Below, piece after piece: positions 14,001 through 26,000 of a DNA stretch of 64,000 nt (positions are counted from its first letter, which is position 1; each line of letters opens with the position of its first letter). The DNA comes from Balanoglossus misakiensis. Taxonomy: Eukaryota > Hemichordata. The notes beneath the pieces are model-generated. The model had not been told where the DNA came from, did no database searches, and saw only the letters and a list, made by a program, of their open reading frames with translations. The position numbers and the translations under genes are program-made. The stretch covers positions 11,966,001-12,030,000 of the forward strand of contig CM082581.2 of assembly GCA_040954595.2 (NCBI GenBank), read 5' to 3'.

Positions 14001-17000
14001 ATGCTTTTTTTTCAAAAAAATGAAGAAATTTTGATATTTCGGAAAGTCGAAAAATTGTCATTTCTGGACGATTTTCATGGGCTATAACCATGCTTTTTCA
14101 AAAAATGAAGAAATTTTGATATTTCGGAAAGTCGAAAAATTGTCATTTCTGACGATTTTCATGGGCTATACCCATGCTTTTTCAAAAAAAAGAAAAATTT
14201 TGATATTTCGGAAAGTCGAAAAATTGTCATTTCTGGACGATTTTCATGGGCTATAACCCATGCTTTTTTTCAAAAAAATGAAGAAATTTTGATATTTCGG
14301 AAAGTCGAAAAATTGTCATTTCTGGACGATTTTCATGGGCTATAACCCATGCTTTTTTCAAAAAAATGAAGAAATTTTGATATTTCGGAAAGTCGAAAAA
14401 TTGTCATTTCTGGACGATTTTCATGGGCTATAACCCATGCTTTTTTCAAAAAAATGAAGAAATTTGATATTTCGGAAAGTCGAAAAATTGTCATTTCTGG
14501 ACGATTTTCATGGGCTATAACCCATGGCTTTTTTCAAAAAAATGAAGAAATTTTGATATTTCGGAAAGTCGAAAAATTGTCATTTCTGGACGATTTCATG
14601 GGCTATAACCCATGCTTTTTTCAAAAAAATGAAGAAATTTTGATATTTCGGAAAGTCGAAAAATTGTCATTTCCTGGACGATTTTCATGGGCTATAACCC
14701 ATGCTTTTTTCAAAAAAATGAAGAAATTTTGATATTTCGGAAAGTCGAAAAATTGTCATTTCTGGACGATTTTCATGGGCTATAACCCATGCTTTTTTCA
14801 AAAAATGAAGAAATTTTGATATTTCGGAAAGTCGAAAAATTGTCATTTCTGGACGATTTTCATGGGCTATAACCCATGCTTTTTTCAAAAAAATGAAGAA
14901 ATTTTGATATTTCGGAAAGTCGAAAAATTGTCATTTCTGGACGATTTTCATGGGCTATAACCCATGCTTTTTCAAAAAAATGAAGAAATTTTGATATTTC
15001 GGAAAGTCGAAAAATTGTCATTTCTGGACGATTTTCATGGGCTATAACCCATGCTTTTTTCAAAAAAATGAAGAAATTTTGATATTTCGGAAAGTCGAAA
15101 AATTGTCATTTCTGGACGATTTTCATGGGCTATAACCCATGCTTTTTTCAAAAAAATGAAGAAAATTTTGATATTTCGGAAAGTCGAAAAATTGTCATTT
15201 CTGGACGATTTTCATGGGCTATAACCCATGCTTTTTTCAAAAAAATGAAGAAATTTTGATATTTCGGAAAGTCGAAAAATTTCATTTCGACGATTTTAAT
15301 TGGGCTATAACCCATGCTTTTTTCAAAAAAATGAAGAAATTTTGATATTTCGGAAAGTCGAAAAATTGTCATTTCTGGACGATTTTCATGGGCTATAACC
15401 CATGCTTTTTCAAAAAATGAAGAAATTTTGATATTTCGGAAAGTCGAAAAATTGTCATTTCTGGACGATTTTCATGGGCTATAACCATGCTTTTTTCAAA
15501 AAAATGAAGAAATTTTGATATTTCGGAAAGTCGAAAAATTGTCATTTCTGGACGATTTCATGGGCTATAACCCATGCTTTTTTCAAAAAAATGAAGAAAA
15601 TTTTGATATTTCGGAAAGTCGAAAAATTGTCATTTCTGGACGATTTTCATGGGCTATAACCCATGCTTTTTTCAAAAAAATGAAGAAATTTTGATATTTC
15701 GGAAAGTCGAAAAATTGTCAATTTCTGGACGATTTTCATGGGCTATAAACCCATGCTTTTTTCAAAAAAATGAAGAAATTTTGATATTTCGGAAAGTCGA
15801 AAAATTGTCATTTCTGGACGATTTCATGGGCTATAACCCATGCTTTTTTCAAAAAAAATGAAGAAATTTTGATATTTCGGAAAGTCGAAAAATTGTCATT
15901 TCTGGACGATTTTCATGGGCTATAACCCATGCTTTTTTCAAAAAAATGAAGAAATTTTGATATTTCGGAAAGTCGAAAATTGTCATTTCTGGACGATTTT
16001 CATGGGCTATAACCCATGCTTTTTTTCAAAAAAATGAAGAAATTTTGATATTTCGGAAAGTCGAAAAATTGTCATTTCTGGACGATTTTCATGGGCTATA
16101 ACCATGCTTTTTTCAAAAAAAAATGAAGAAATTTTGATATTTCGGAAAGTCGAAAAATTGTCATTTCTGGACGATTTTCATGGGCTATAACCCATGCTTT
16201 TTTCAAAAAAATGAAGAAATTTTGATATTTCGGAAAGTCGAAAAATTGTCATTTCTGGACGATTTTCATGGGCTATAACCCATGCTTTTTTCAAAAAAAT
16301 GAAGAAATTTTGATATTTCGGAAAGTCGAAAATTGTCATTTCTGGACGATTTTCCATGGGCTATAACCCATGCTTTTTCAAAAAAATGAAGAAATTTTGA
16401 TATTTCGGAAAGTCGAAAAATTGTCATTTCTGGACGATTTTCATGGGCTATAACCCATGCTTTTTTCAAAAAATGAAGAAATTTTGATATTTCGGAAAGT
16501 CGAAAATTGTCATTTCTGGACGATTTTCATGGGCTATAACCCATGCTTTTTTCAAAAAAATGAAGAAATTTTGATATTTCGGAAAGTCGAAAAATGTCAT
16601 TTCTGGACGATTTTCATGGGCTATAACCCATGCTTTTTTCAAAAAAATGAAGAAATTTTGATATTTCGGAAGTCGAAAATTGTCATTTCTGGACGATTTT
16701 CATGGGCTATAACCCATGCTTTTTTCAAAAAAATGAAGAAATTTTGATATTTCGGAAAGTCAAAAATTGTCATTTCTGGACGATTTTCATGGGCTATAAC
16801 CCATGCTTTTTTCAAAAAAATGAAGAAATTTTGATATTTCGGAAAGTCGAAAAATTGTCATTTCTGGACGATTTTCATGGGCTATAACCCATGCTTTTTT
16901 TCAAAAAATGAAGAAATTTTGATATTTCCGGAAAGTCGAAAAATTGTCATTTCTGGACGATTTTCATGGGCTATAACCCATGCTTTTTTCAAAAAAATGA

Positions 17001-20000
17001 AGAAATTTTGATATTTTCGAAAGTCGAAAAATTGTCATTTCTGACTATTTTCATGGGCTATAACCCATGCTTTTTTTCAAAAAAATGAAGAAATTTTGAT
17101 ATTTCCGGAAAGTCGAAAAATTGTCATTTCTGGACGATTTTCATGGGCTATAACCCATGCTTTTTTCAAAAAATGAAGAAATTTTGATATTTCCGAAAGT
17201 CGAAAAATTGTCATTTCTGGACGATTTTCATGGGGTTATAACCCATGCTTTTTTCAAAAAAATGAAGAAATTTTGATATTTCCGGAAAGTCGAAAAATTG
17301 TCATTTCTGGACGATTTTCATGGGCTATAACCCATGCTTTTTCAAAAAAATGAAGAAATTTTGATATTTCGGAAAGTCGAAAAATTGTCATTTCTGGACG
17401 ATTTTCATGGGCTATAACCATGCTTTTTCAAAAAAATGAAGAAATTTTGATATTTCGAAAGTCGAAAAATTGTCATTTCTGGACGATTTTCATGGGCTAT
17501 AACCCATGCTTTTTTCAAAAAAAATGAAGAAATTTTGATATTTCGGAAAGTCGAAAAATTGTCATTTCTGGACGATTTTCATGGGCTATAACCCATGCTT
17601 TTTAAAAAAATGAAGAAATTTTGATATTTCGGAAAGTCGAAAAATTGTCATTTCTGGACGATTTTCATGGGCTATAACCCATGCTTTTTTCAAAAAAATG
17701 AAGAAATTTTGATATTTCGGAAAGTCGAAAAATTGTCATTTCTGGACGATTTTCATGGCTATAACCCATGCTTTTTTCAAAAAAATGAAGAAATTTTGAT
17801 ATTTCGGAAAGTCGAAAATTGTCATTTCTGGACGATTTTCATGGGCTATAACCCATTCTTTTTTCAAAAAAATGAAGAAAATTTTGATATTTCGGAAAGT
17901 CGAAAAATTGTCATTTCTGGACGATTTTCATGGGCTATAACCCATGCTTTTTTCAAAAAAATGAAGAAATTTTGATATTTCGGAAAGTCGAAAAATTGTC
18001 ATTTCTGGACGATTTTCATGGGCTATAACCCATGCTTTTTTCAAAAAAATGAAGAAATTTTGATATTTCGGAAAGTCGAAAAATAGTCATTTCTGGACGA
18101 TTTTCATGGGCTATAACCCATGCTTTTTTCAAAAAAATGAAGAAATTTTGATATTTCGGAAAGTCGAAAAATAGTCATTTCTGGACGATTTTCATGGGCT
18201 ATAACCCATGCTTTTTTCAAAAAAATGAAGAAATTTTGATATTTCGGAAAGTCGAAAAATAGTCATTTCTGGACGATTTTCATGGGCTATAACCCATGCT
18301 TTTTTCAAAAAAATGAAGAAATTTTGATATTTCGGAAAGTCGAAAAATTGTCATTTCTGGACGATTTTCATGGGCTATAACCCATGCTTTTTTCAAAAAA
18401 ATGAAGAAATTTTGATATTTCCGGAAAGTCGAAAAATTGTCATTTCTGGACGATTTTCATGGGCTATAACCCATGCTTTTTTCAAAAAAATGAAGAAATT
18501 TTGATATTTCGGAAAGTCGAAAAATTGTCATTTCTGGACGATTTTCATGGGCTATAACCCATGCTTTTTTCAAAAAAATGAAGAAATTTTGATATTTCGG
18601 AAAGTCGAAAAATTGTCATTTCTGGACGATTTTCATGGGCTATAACCCATGCTTTTTTCAAAAAAATGAAGAAATTTTGATATTTCGGAAAGTCGAAAAA
18701 TTGTCATTTCTGGACGATTTTCATGGGCTATAACCCATGCTTTTTTCAAAAAAATGAAGAAATTTTGATATTTCGGAAAGTCGAAAAATTGTCATTTCTG
18801 GACGATTTTCATGGGCTATAACCCATGCTTTTTTCAAAAAAATGAAGAAATTTTGATATTTCGGAAAGTCGAAAAATTGTCATTTCTGGACGATTTTCAT
18901 GGGCTATAACCCATGCTTTTTTCAAAAAAATGAAGAAATTTTGATATTTCGGAAAGTCGAAAAATTGTCATTTCTGGACGATTTTCATGGGCTATAACCC
19001 ATGCTTTTTTCAAAAAAATGAAGAAATTTTGATATTTCGGAAAGTCGAAAAATTGTCATTTCTGGACGATTTTCATGGGCTATAACCCATGCTTTTTTCA
19101 AAAAAATGAAGAAATTTTGATATTTCGGAAAGTCGAAAAATTGTCATTTCTGGACGATTTTCATGGGCTATAACCCATGCTTTTTTCAAAAAAATGAAGA
19201 AATTTTGATATTTCGGAAAGTCGAAAAATTGTCATTTCTGGACGATTTTCATGGGCTATAACCCATGCTTTTTTCAAAAAAATGAAGAAATTTTGATATT
19301 TCGGAAAGTCGAAAAATTGTCATTTCTGGACGATTTTCATGGGCTATAACCCATGCTTTTTTCAAAAAAATGAAGAAATTTTGATATTTCGGAAAGTCGA
19401 AAAATTGTCATTTCTGGACGATTTTCATGGGCTATAACCCATGCTTTTTTCAAAAAAATGAAGAAATTTTGATATTTCGGAAAGTCGAAAAATTGTCATT
19501 TCTGGACGATTTTCATGGGCTATAACCCATGCTTTTTTCAAAAAAATGAAGAAATTTTGATATTTCGAAAAGTCGAAAAATTGTCATTTCTGGACGATTT
19601 TCATGGGCTATAACCCATGCTTTTTTCAAAAAAATGAAGAAATTTTGATATTTCGGAAAGTCGAAAAATTGTCCTTTTGGGATAATTTTCATGAGCTATA
19701 ACCCATGGTTTTTTCAAAAAAATGAAGAAATTTTGAAAATTCGCAAAGTCGAAAAATTGTCATGTTTGGATGATTTTCATGAGCTATAACCCATGATTCG
19801 CAAAATTCGCAAAGTCGAAAAATTGTTATTTTTGTATGACATGGAAATGCCAAAATGAGCAAAATTTTCAAAGTCGAGAATTTCTCATGTTTTGAGCGTT
19901 CATGAGGTATAACCCAAGCATATGATATGGAAATGCCAAAATGAGCAAAATTTTCAAAGTCGAGAATTTGTCATTTTTTGAGCGTTCATGAGCTGTAACT

Positions 20001-23000
20001 CATGCATATGACATGAAAATGCCAAAATGAGCAAAATTATCAAAGTCGAGAATTGTCATTTGTTTGAGCGTTCATGAGCTATAACCCATGCATATGACAT
20101 GAAAATGCCAAAATGAGCAAAATTTTCAAAGTCGAGAATTGTCATTTGTTTGAGCGTTCATGAGCTATAACCCATGCTTATGACATGAAAATGCCAAAAT
20201 GAGCAAAATTTTCAAAGTCGAGAATTTGTCATTTGTTTGAGCGTTCATGCATATATGATAACAAAATGCGACGTCTATTGAGGAAGAACTCCGAAGCACC
20301 GACTGTGCTTCCTGAACGCGACAATGGTGTACAAGTACACACAGAGAAAATATATCAAACTCACTGGTAAAATATCTCAACGCTATATAAAAGTCGAAAA
20401 TAGCTCTTACTTTATGTGATCGAATTCTTTCTCCCTATTGGCGGCCGCTGACGTCACAACTATACGTAATACCATGGCTAGTATTACGAGGTTGACCTGC
20501 AAAGCACGTGGCGATTCAATAACATGATGCGGTAGTTTTTGAAATGTCTTTACACCCACTCTACTGCGAAAACATGACGTTATAGTAAATGCCTTTTCAA
20601 AATATGACAGTAAAAAACATGCATGATTCAGGGTTACATTGTCTAAACAGTGGCAACTTTTGACGAATTACCAGAATAATGAGAGCTGCGGGTCCCGCAA
20701 AAGCCCATATCATCTGGCCTTCAATAGTCAGCCAACAGCTGTAACAGAGGAAAGAATTCGTATTGAGTACTTGTACTGTACATTCGGAAACATGTTGACG
20801 TTAGTAACCTTTTTGTTATAGATGTTGATTTCTTGCAAAGTCAAAGTCACATGTCGACACATACCTTCTCTCAGAACCGTAACCCTCCCAGTTAATGGCA
20901 GCAGCCACCGCTACAATCACCACGGGAATCCCTGAGAAATATGATCAAATAGATATGTAGGATATATTAAAACTGAAGATTTGTGTCACCAAAGATCAGA
21001 TTTTTGTCCAGCGCCGACTTACCCCAACCAATGGACAGATAATGCTTGATTTTATCCTCGCCGGAGTTGAAGACTTGGACCACTTTGCCGTACAAATGGA
21101 TACCTTCAACCAACATCCAACAAAAGACGGCCATGAAGAAATAATGAAGAAGCAAAGCAATCGCCTTGCACGCCACCTGGAGTTCAAGCCAAAGTACGAA
21201 TGACATGAACTTAGTATGTACCTTTGACTTCGGTTGTTGCTGGAACAATCATATTGAGATCTGCAACAGCCAGATACGCTAATGTGACAGTCCATGACTG
21301 CCTAAATAAATGTAGATTTTATTGGTGCGAAGTTATGATGCACCAACGAATGAAATTACTCTGTTAACATAATCCAAGCAACATCAGTGACACGACGCCC
21401 TGCCCTGACTGCCACAAACACGAAAGTACATTTAAAGGTGAATGACTGTGTGCAGTGGAATGCCAGCATGTACAAATTAAATGACACGCGATGGACTTTA
21501 CCGTCTTCTAATCGGACACTTTGATGACACATGTCATCTGCATTATGTTGCACAACAGAGCGAGACGTAATATTAGGAAGTGCTGACATTAAAATTTTGT
21601 AGTCAAACATCATTTCCGGCAGTTTACTCAATTCAAACACTCAATATGGATTGCCTTGTCACTCACCTTGTTTGTTGTGGCGCCGATTCCCGACAGAAAA
21701 AGAATCTGGGCTGATAAAAGAGCCACCACTAAGTTTTTGTGGATGGCTGTTCTTTCTGAACGAAGGGATCTATGATGAGAATTAAGATAACGAAAATCAT
21801 GAACACGTCAGTGACGGAAACATCACGCGAGACTAAAGTAGAGCTGGGTTAATAACCCGGATTTAACAAATCTTGGCTCTCTTAGGATTGCACGGATAAT
21901 TGCCTCGCAATTTCTTCAGTGTATTTCGTCATGATAAACGGACAAAAATACATCAGAATACATGTACATTGTACCATACTTAGAAAAACATCATGATTTC
22001 TGCGTCGTGCCCAATACAAGCAAGAAGAAGCCAGTCCATCGTGACAGCGTCATTACACTTTTGGCCACGTTGTAGTCGTGATTATGACGCACTGTGACGT
22101 CACAGCCAGATTGTAAACCAGTGTGAGAAGTAAACTTACGTGAGACAAAACAAAACAGACAGCGTGATAGCCAGTGACGCCAGTGAAATTGCACATCCAA
22201 TATAAGTTATGATTTCCAGGGCTTGTTGATGATCATCGCCGATCTACAAACAGTAAACAACATGGTCAACATTGCAGAAAAGTTTAAAGATGATTCTGTG
22301 TGCGTCCAAGAACTGTCTCATGTGTCTAGATCGATCTGGGAAATTAGGAACAACTTTCTGTACCTACCTCCACTTCCGTCACTTGTATCAGAACCGAAAA
22401 ACTTGTGGTGTGGTTACATTGACACAATGTGTACCCCTTCGTTGCCATGGTTACATCGCATCCGTAATCAGACCAAGAGCCTGGTTCCCGGGAGCCCCTG
22501 GCAACAGAATTTAACTCCTCATTCTCATCTTTTTCATTATTTGAAGGAAGATGGGTCGATAAGGGAGTTTCTGATTTTGTTTCCCTATGGTTACTATCAG
22601 ATGAATGAGGCAAAACATGTCAAAACCTGTCAACTAGACAGTTTACTATAGTCCCTCCCCTTTGATGTATCAACAGGCATGTCACGTAGATTTACTCACG
22701 GTTTCGGCTTTTTCCAGAAAACACACTTGGTTTGTGGCGGATGTTCGCTACGGTTGTCGACACTGCTGCTCTCATCGCTGTATCCCACGTCAAAATCGCT
22801 CTCCGCATCCTTGAAGACGATTTGAATTCATTATTGATCTCAATCTTTTAAAAGCGAAAATGTGACAACCTTTCATTTCAAAATGTCGGTTGCATTTGAG
22901 ATTTTACTACAGCCAGAAACGCAAAAAAAACTGCGATTATAACTCTAGTTTTGTGGAATTTATCTCTAAACATTGCAATGTAAATAATCTATAGTAAAAC

Positions 23001-26000
23001 CTTTCTCATTGAAAAAAACTCACCCTTGTGGTCTGCAGTCCATACTCGACAGGAACTGACACTTTCCTTCCTTCTATAAGCACTGAAAGGGACAGCAGTG
23101 GACTGCTTTCTGATATATCCCAAAAATTCCTGAATGAATGAATTAAACACTTTTTTTAAAAATGTAACGAGTTGCGTGAAAATGTCCTATGACATGTAGA
23201 CCCCCCCAGAAACCTGGCTTATCACATCAGTATGGAGTCCACCACTTAAGTGTTTTCGAAATACAACTCGTGAGGTTTGCTGTTTTTTAGAGCTTTTCAG
23301 AAAAAAAAACCAGGAAATTAATTAAATGCCCGGATTCTGGTGTTACCTCTTATGAAATATGGGTCCGTGTTGAAAACGTAGAGCCACAATAACCGATGTT
23401 CCCCCGGTACCTAAAAGTAGAAATTAAAATGTGTTAATCGGATTACGGTGACTGCAGTAAGATTAAAAGCATAATTCTTCTGTGAAATCTCTGTGACCTT
23501 TTGATCGACTCGGATATCATTAATATGCCAAATGAGTAGAATATGTGCTCTGGTTGGTAAAAATCCTGGTGACATGGCATGGACTGTGTTTATAGAAGTG
23601 GATTACATGGATCAATCTGGACACGGTCACCTTGTCAGTATTCCTTGGTGAAAGTGACATTACTGTCTCGAAGACAGTAAGTTGTAACGTGTAAGTCCTT
23701 ACAAGACATGTCAAACTCGGCGAAGCAAAAGCTTACTAACCATAGAGCGATTCGAAGTCTGTGCCATTGTGAATCGATATAAAATCATCCGGTGCATCTT
23801 CGTCATGACTTGATGGAAAAGTGATGCTGTACCCAGGCAGTCTGGATAAGGGAACTTTTTCGAAACGTGATACTATTGAGAGAGAGAAAAAAAAATTATT
23901 CAGAGGTCCCCTATGTAATTGAACGATTGACTAATACGTAGCTCTCAATTAAGACACAGGAAACGACATGAATGTTTTGACAATAGCGTCACAAAATAAA
24001 GACATTTCATCAAAAGACGTTAAATTACTGATGAAAACTCATAAGCAAGTTTTTAACAAACTGACAATTCGTGTTATTTCGTAAAATCAAAGGATACATT
24101 TTAAATTGACTGATGGAAATGTTTTCATTTAAAACACAAAAGCACACGAGACGTCTTTAAAAATGTTGATAATTGCAACAGAAATAGACGGATGAAAATG
24201 TTTACTGACCGACGTTGGGGAAGTCCATATTGACAGGGTACATTTGCGTGAGGTTGGCAAATGAATTCGCCAGTTTTTCACAGTTAATTGCCATTTGTGT
24301 TGGCCCATCTGATATCTGTAATTGAAATCCATATTTTGTTGGTTGCGTGACATCATATTCCATACGTTTATATTTTGTCACAATCCAATGTTAGGAAACG
24401 TATCTACAGTGCACAGGTATCAGGACCATATAAAGCCTTACACCAGTCCTGAATGCTCTACTGTGAGTCATGTATTCGTGGCATTGCTTAGAATTGTAGC
24501 TTGGTCAATCATGAAATCACCTTGATAGATCTGTAATCATCATTACCTGTGACAGCAACTCCCAGTTTTCTTTGAGCGACGGATGGAATAAGTTGCTGCA
24601 GATTTTTAAATAGTACTGAAAAAGAGTGGTCAGAGTTAGGGAAAATTGAGAAAATATATGAGAAAACAAAAGAAGGTATACAGACATTATCTTGGGTTCG
24701 CTACCAAGAAATGTACAAATGCCATTAGAGGAGAGTTGTGAATTTTCATGTGATTGTCGTGCGCATGCTCTAAGTATATACAAAGATCCTCGAAATAACT
24801 CTCGGACAAAAACCCCATATTGTGAGATTACTTACCCATGTGAACGATGTTATGTCTGTAACGTCTGTGGGAAATTCATCGTGGCGTTTCATCCACCGCG
24901 ATATCGATAACAACAGTATACTAGCCATGTTTGGGTCTCCTGACAAACTCTCGACTTCTTCGATGGTTAGTGATGATATATTGCACTGTTCATTGTGAAG
25001 GAATAGAACATGTGTCTGTATTAAATTAAATAAGGAACCACTTATACGTTTGAGAGTTCAGTATCTCGGAACACGTGGAACACACAGACACTGAGCGAGT
25101 AAATGCTCAGTCGAAAATAGAAATATACACTTTGGGAGCAAAATGAGGTTTGACCGTACCAAAGATAGAACATTCCCTACCAAATTTCCATCTTGGCACA
25201 GACCCATGTCGACAGTAGCTGTACCAACTGTCGCTGTGGTGTCCGTGCTGGGCAGGACTACGTTGACTGTAAAACTGCAGGTGGCCACGTTAGACGCCGG
25301 GTCAGAGAACTGGTACGTGACCGTGGTTGCGCCCATCGGGAAAACGTCACCTGGTTGGTGGGATACCACCATGGTGACGCTTCCACCAGAGCTATCTGTC
25401 GCAGTGGGCGCTGTCCAAAATGCCGTGCCGCCATCTTGATCCACAGCTGTGACTGTGATATCAGTTGGGCACCCATATATTGAAGGCGGCTGGCTATCTG
25501 TTTATCAATGGAACACAAAATATGAACAGTATTGAATAATTTTCTTCAGTTATACTACGTTGCTGATTGTGAGGGTTTGCATAAATATGCCCACTTTGTT
25601 TCAACTGCGACATATACACTCTATGTCATATATAGCTAACATTATGTATTTCCAAGTTGAAGATTAAATTCAGCATCTTCACTAAGTCAAATTTGGTCCC
25701 CACTTGAAAATGACGATTCAATAAAATCGAGACAGAATAACTCACCGATAACAGCGGTGAATTTCGAAGATCTTTCACAGATATAGTAATACTTATCATC
25801 ACAGTTTTTATCTTCCCAACGACCGCCATTTTGACGGAGAGCGGCGACGCAGTCTTGGTCGTCTCCCCTTTAAAGAAAAAAAGTTTGTTCACATGCATTA
25901 GGGAAATTGCAATTCCTTCTAAGATTAAGTGAATTTAAAGTAGGATGTCATCCTCCCTGGATGTGTGAAAGTGAAAAAAAAACCTAAAGAATATTGCAAT

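Noticed and set aside
5898-19670. Many 60-110-codon frames in the array repeating [18 protein letters not shown] or [20 protein letters not shown]
   Set aside because: They are translation of the 88-bp satellite. The unit is not a multiple of three, so frames break every few units, and longer ones appear only where one-base indels reset the frame.
5898-19670. CRISPR-like array
   Set aside because: There are no unique spacers between repeats; copies are head-to-tail with no gap, and the context is an animal intron.
22223-22651. 142-codon frame on the + strand
   Set aside because: It runs antisense to the GPS exon of aGPCR-A, whose splice sites, phase and motifs on the - strand are unambiguous.
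25143-25483. 98- and 96-codon + strand frames
   Set aside because: They are shadows of the HYR exon on the - strand, which has clear domain motifs and splice sites.
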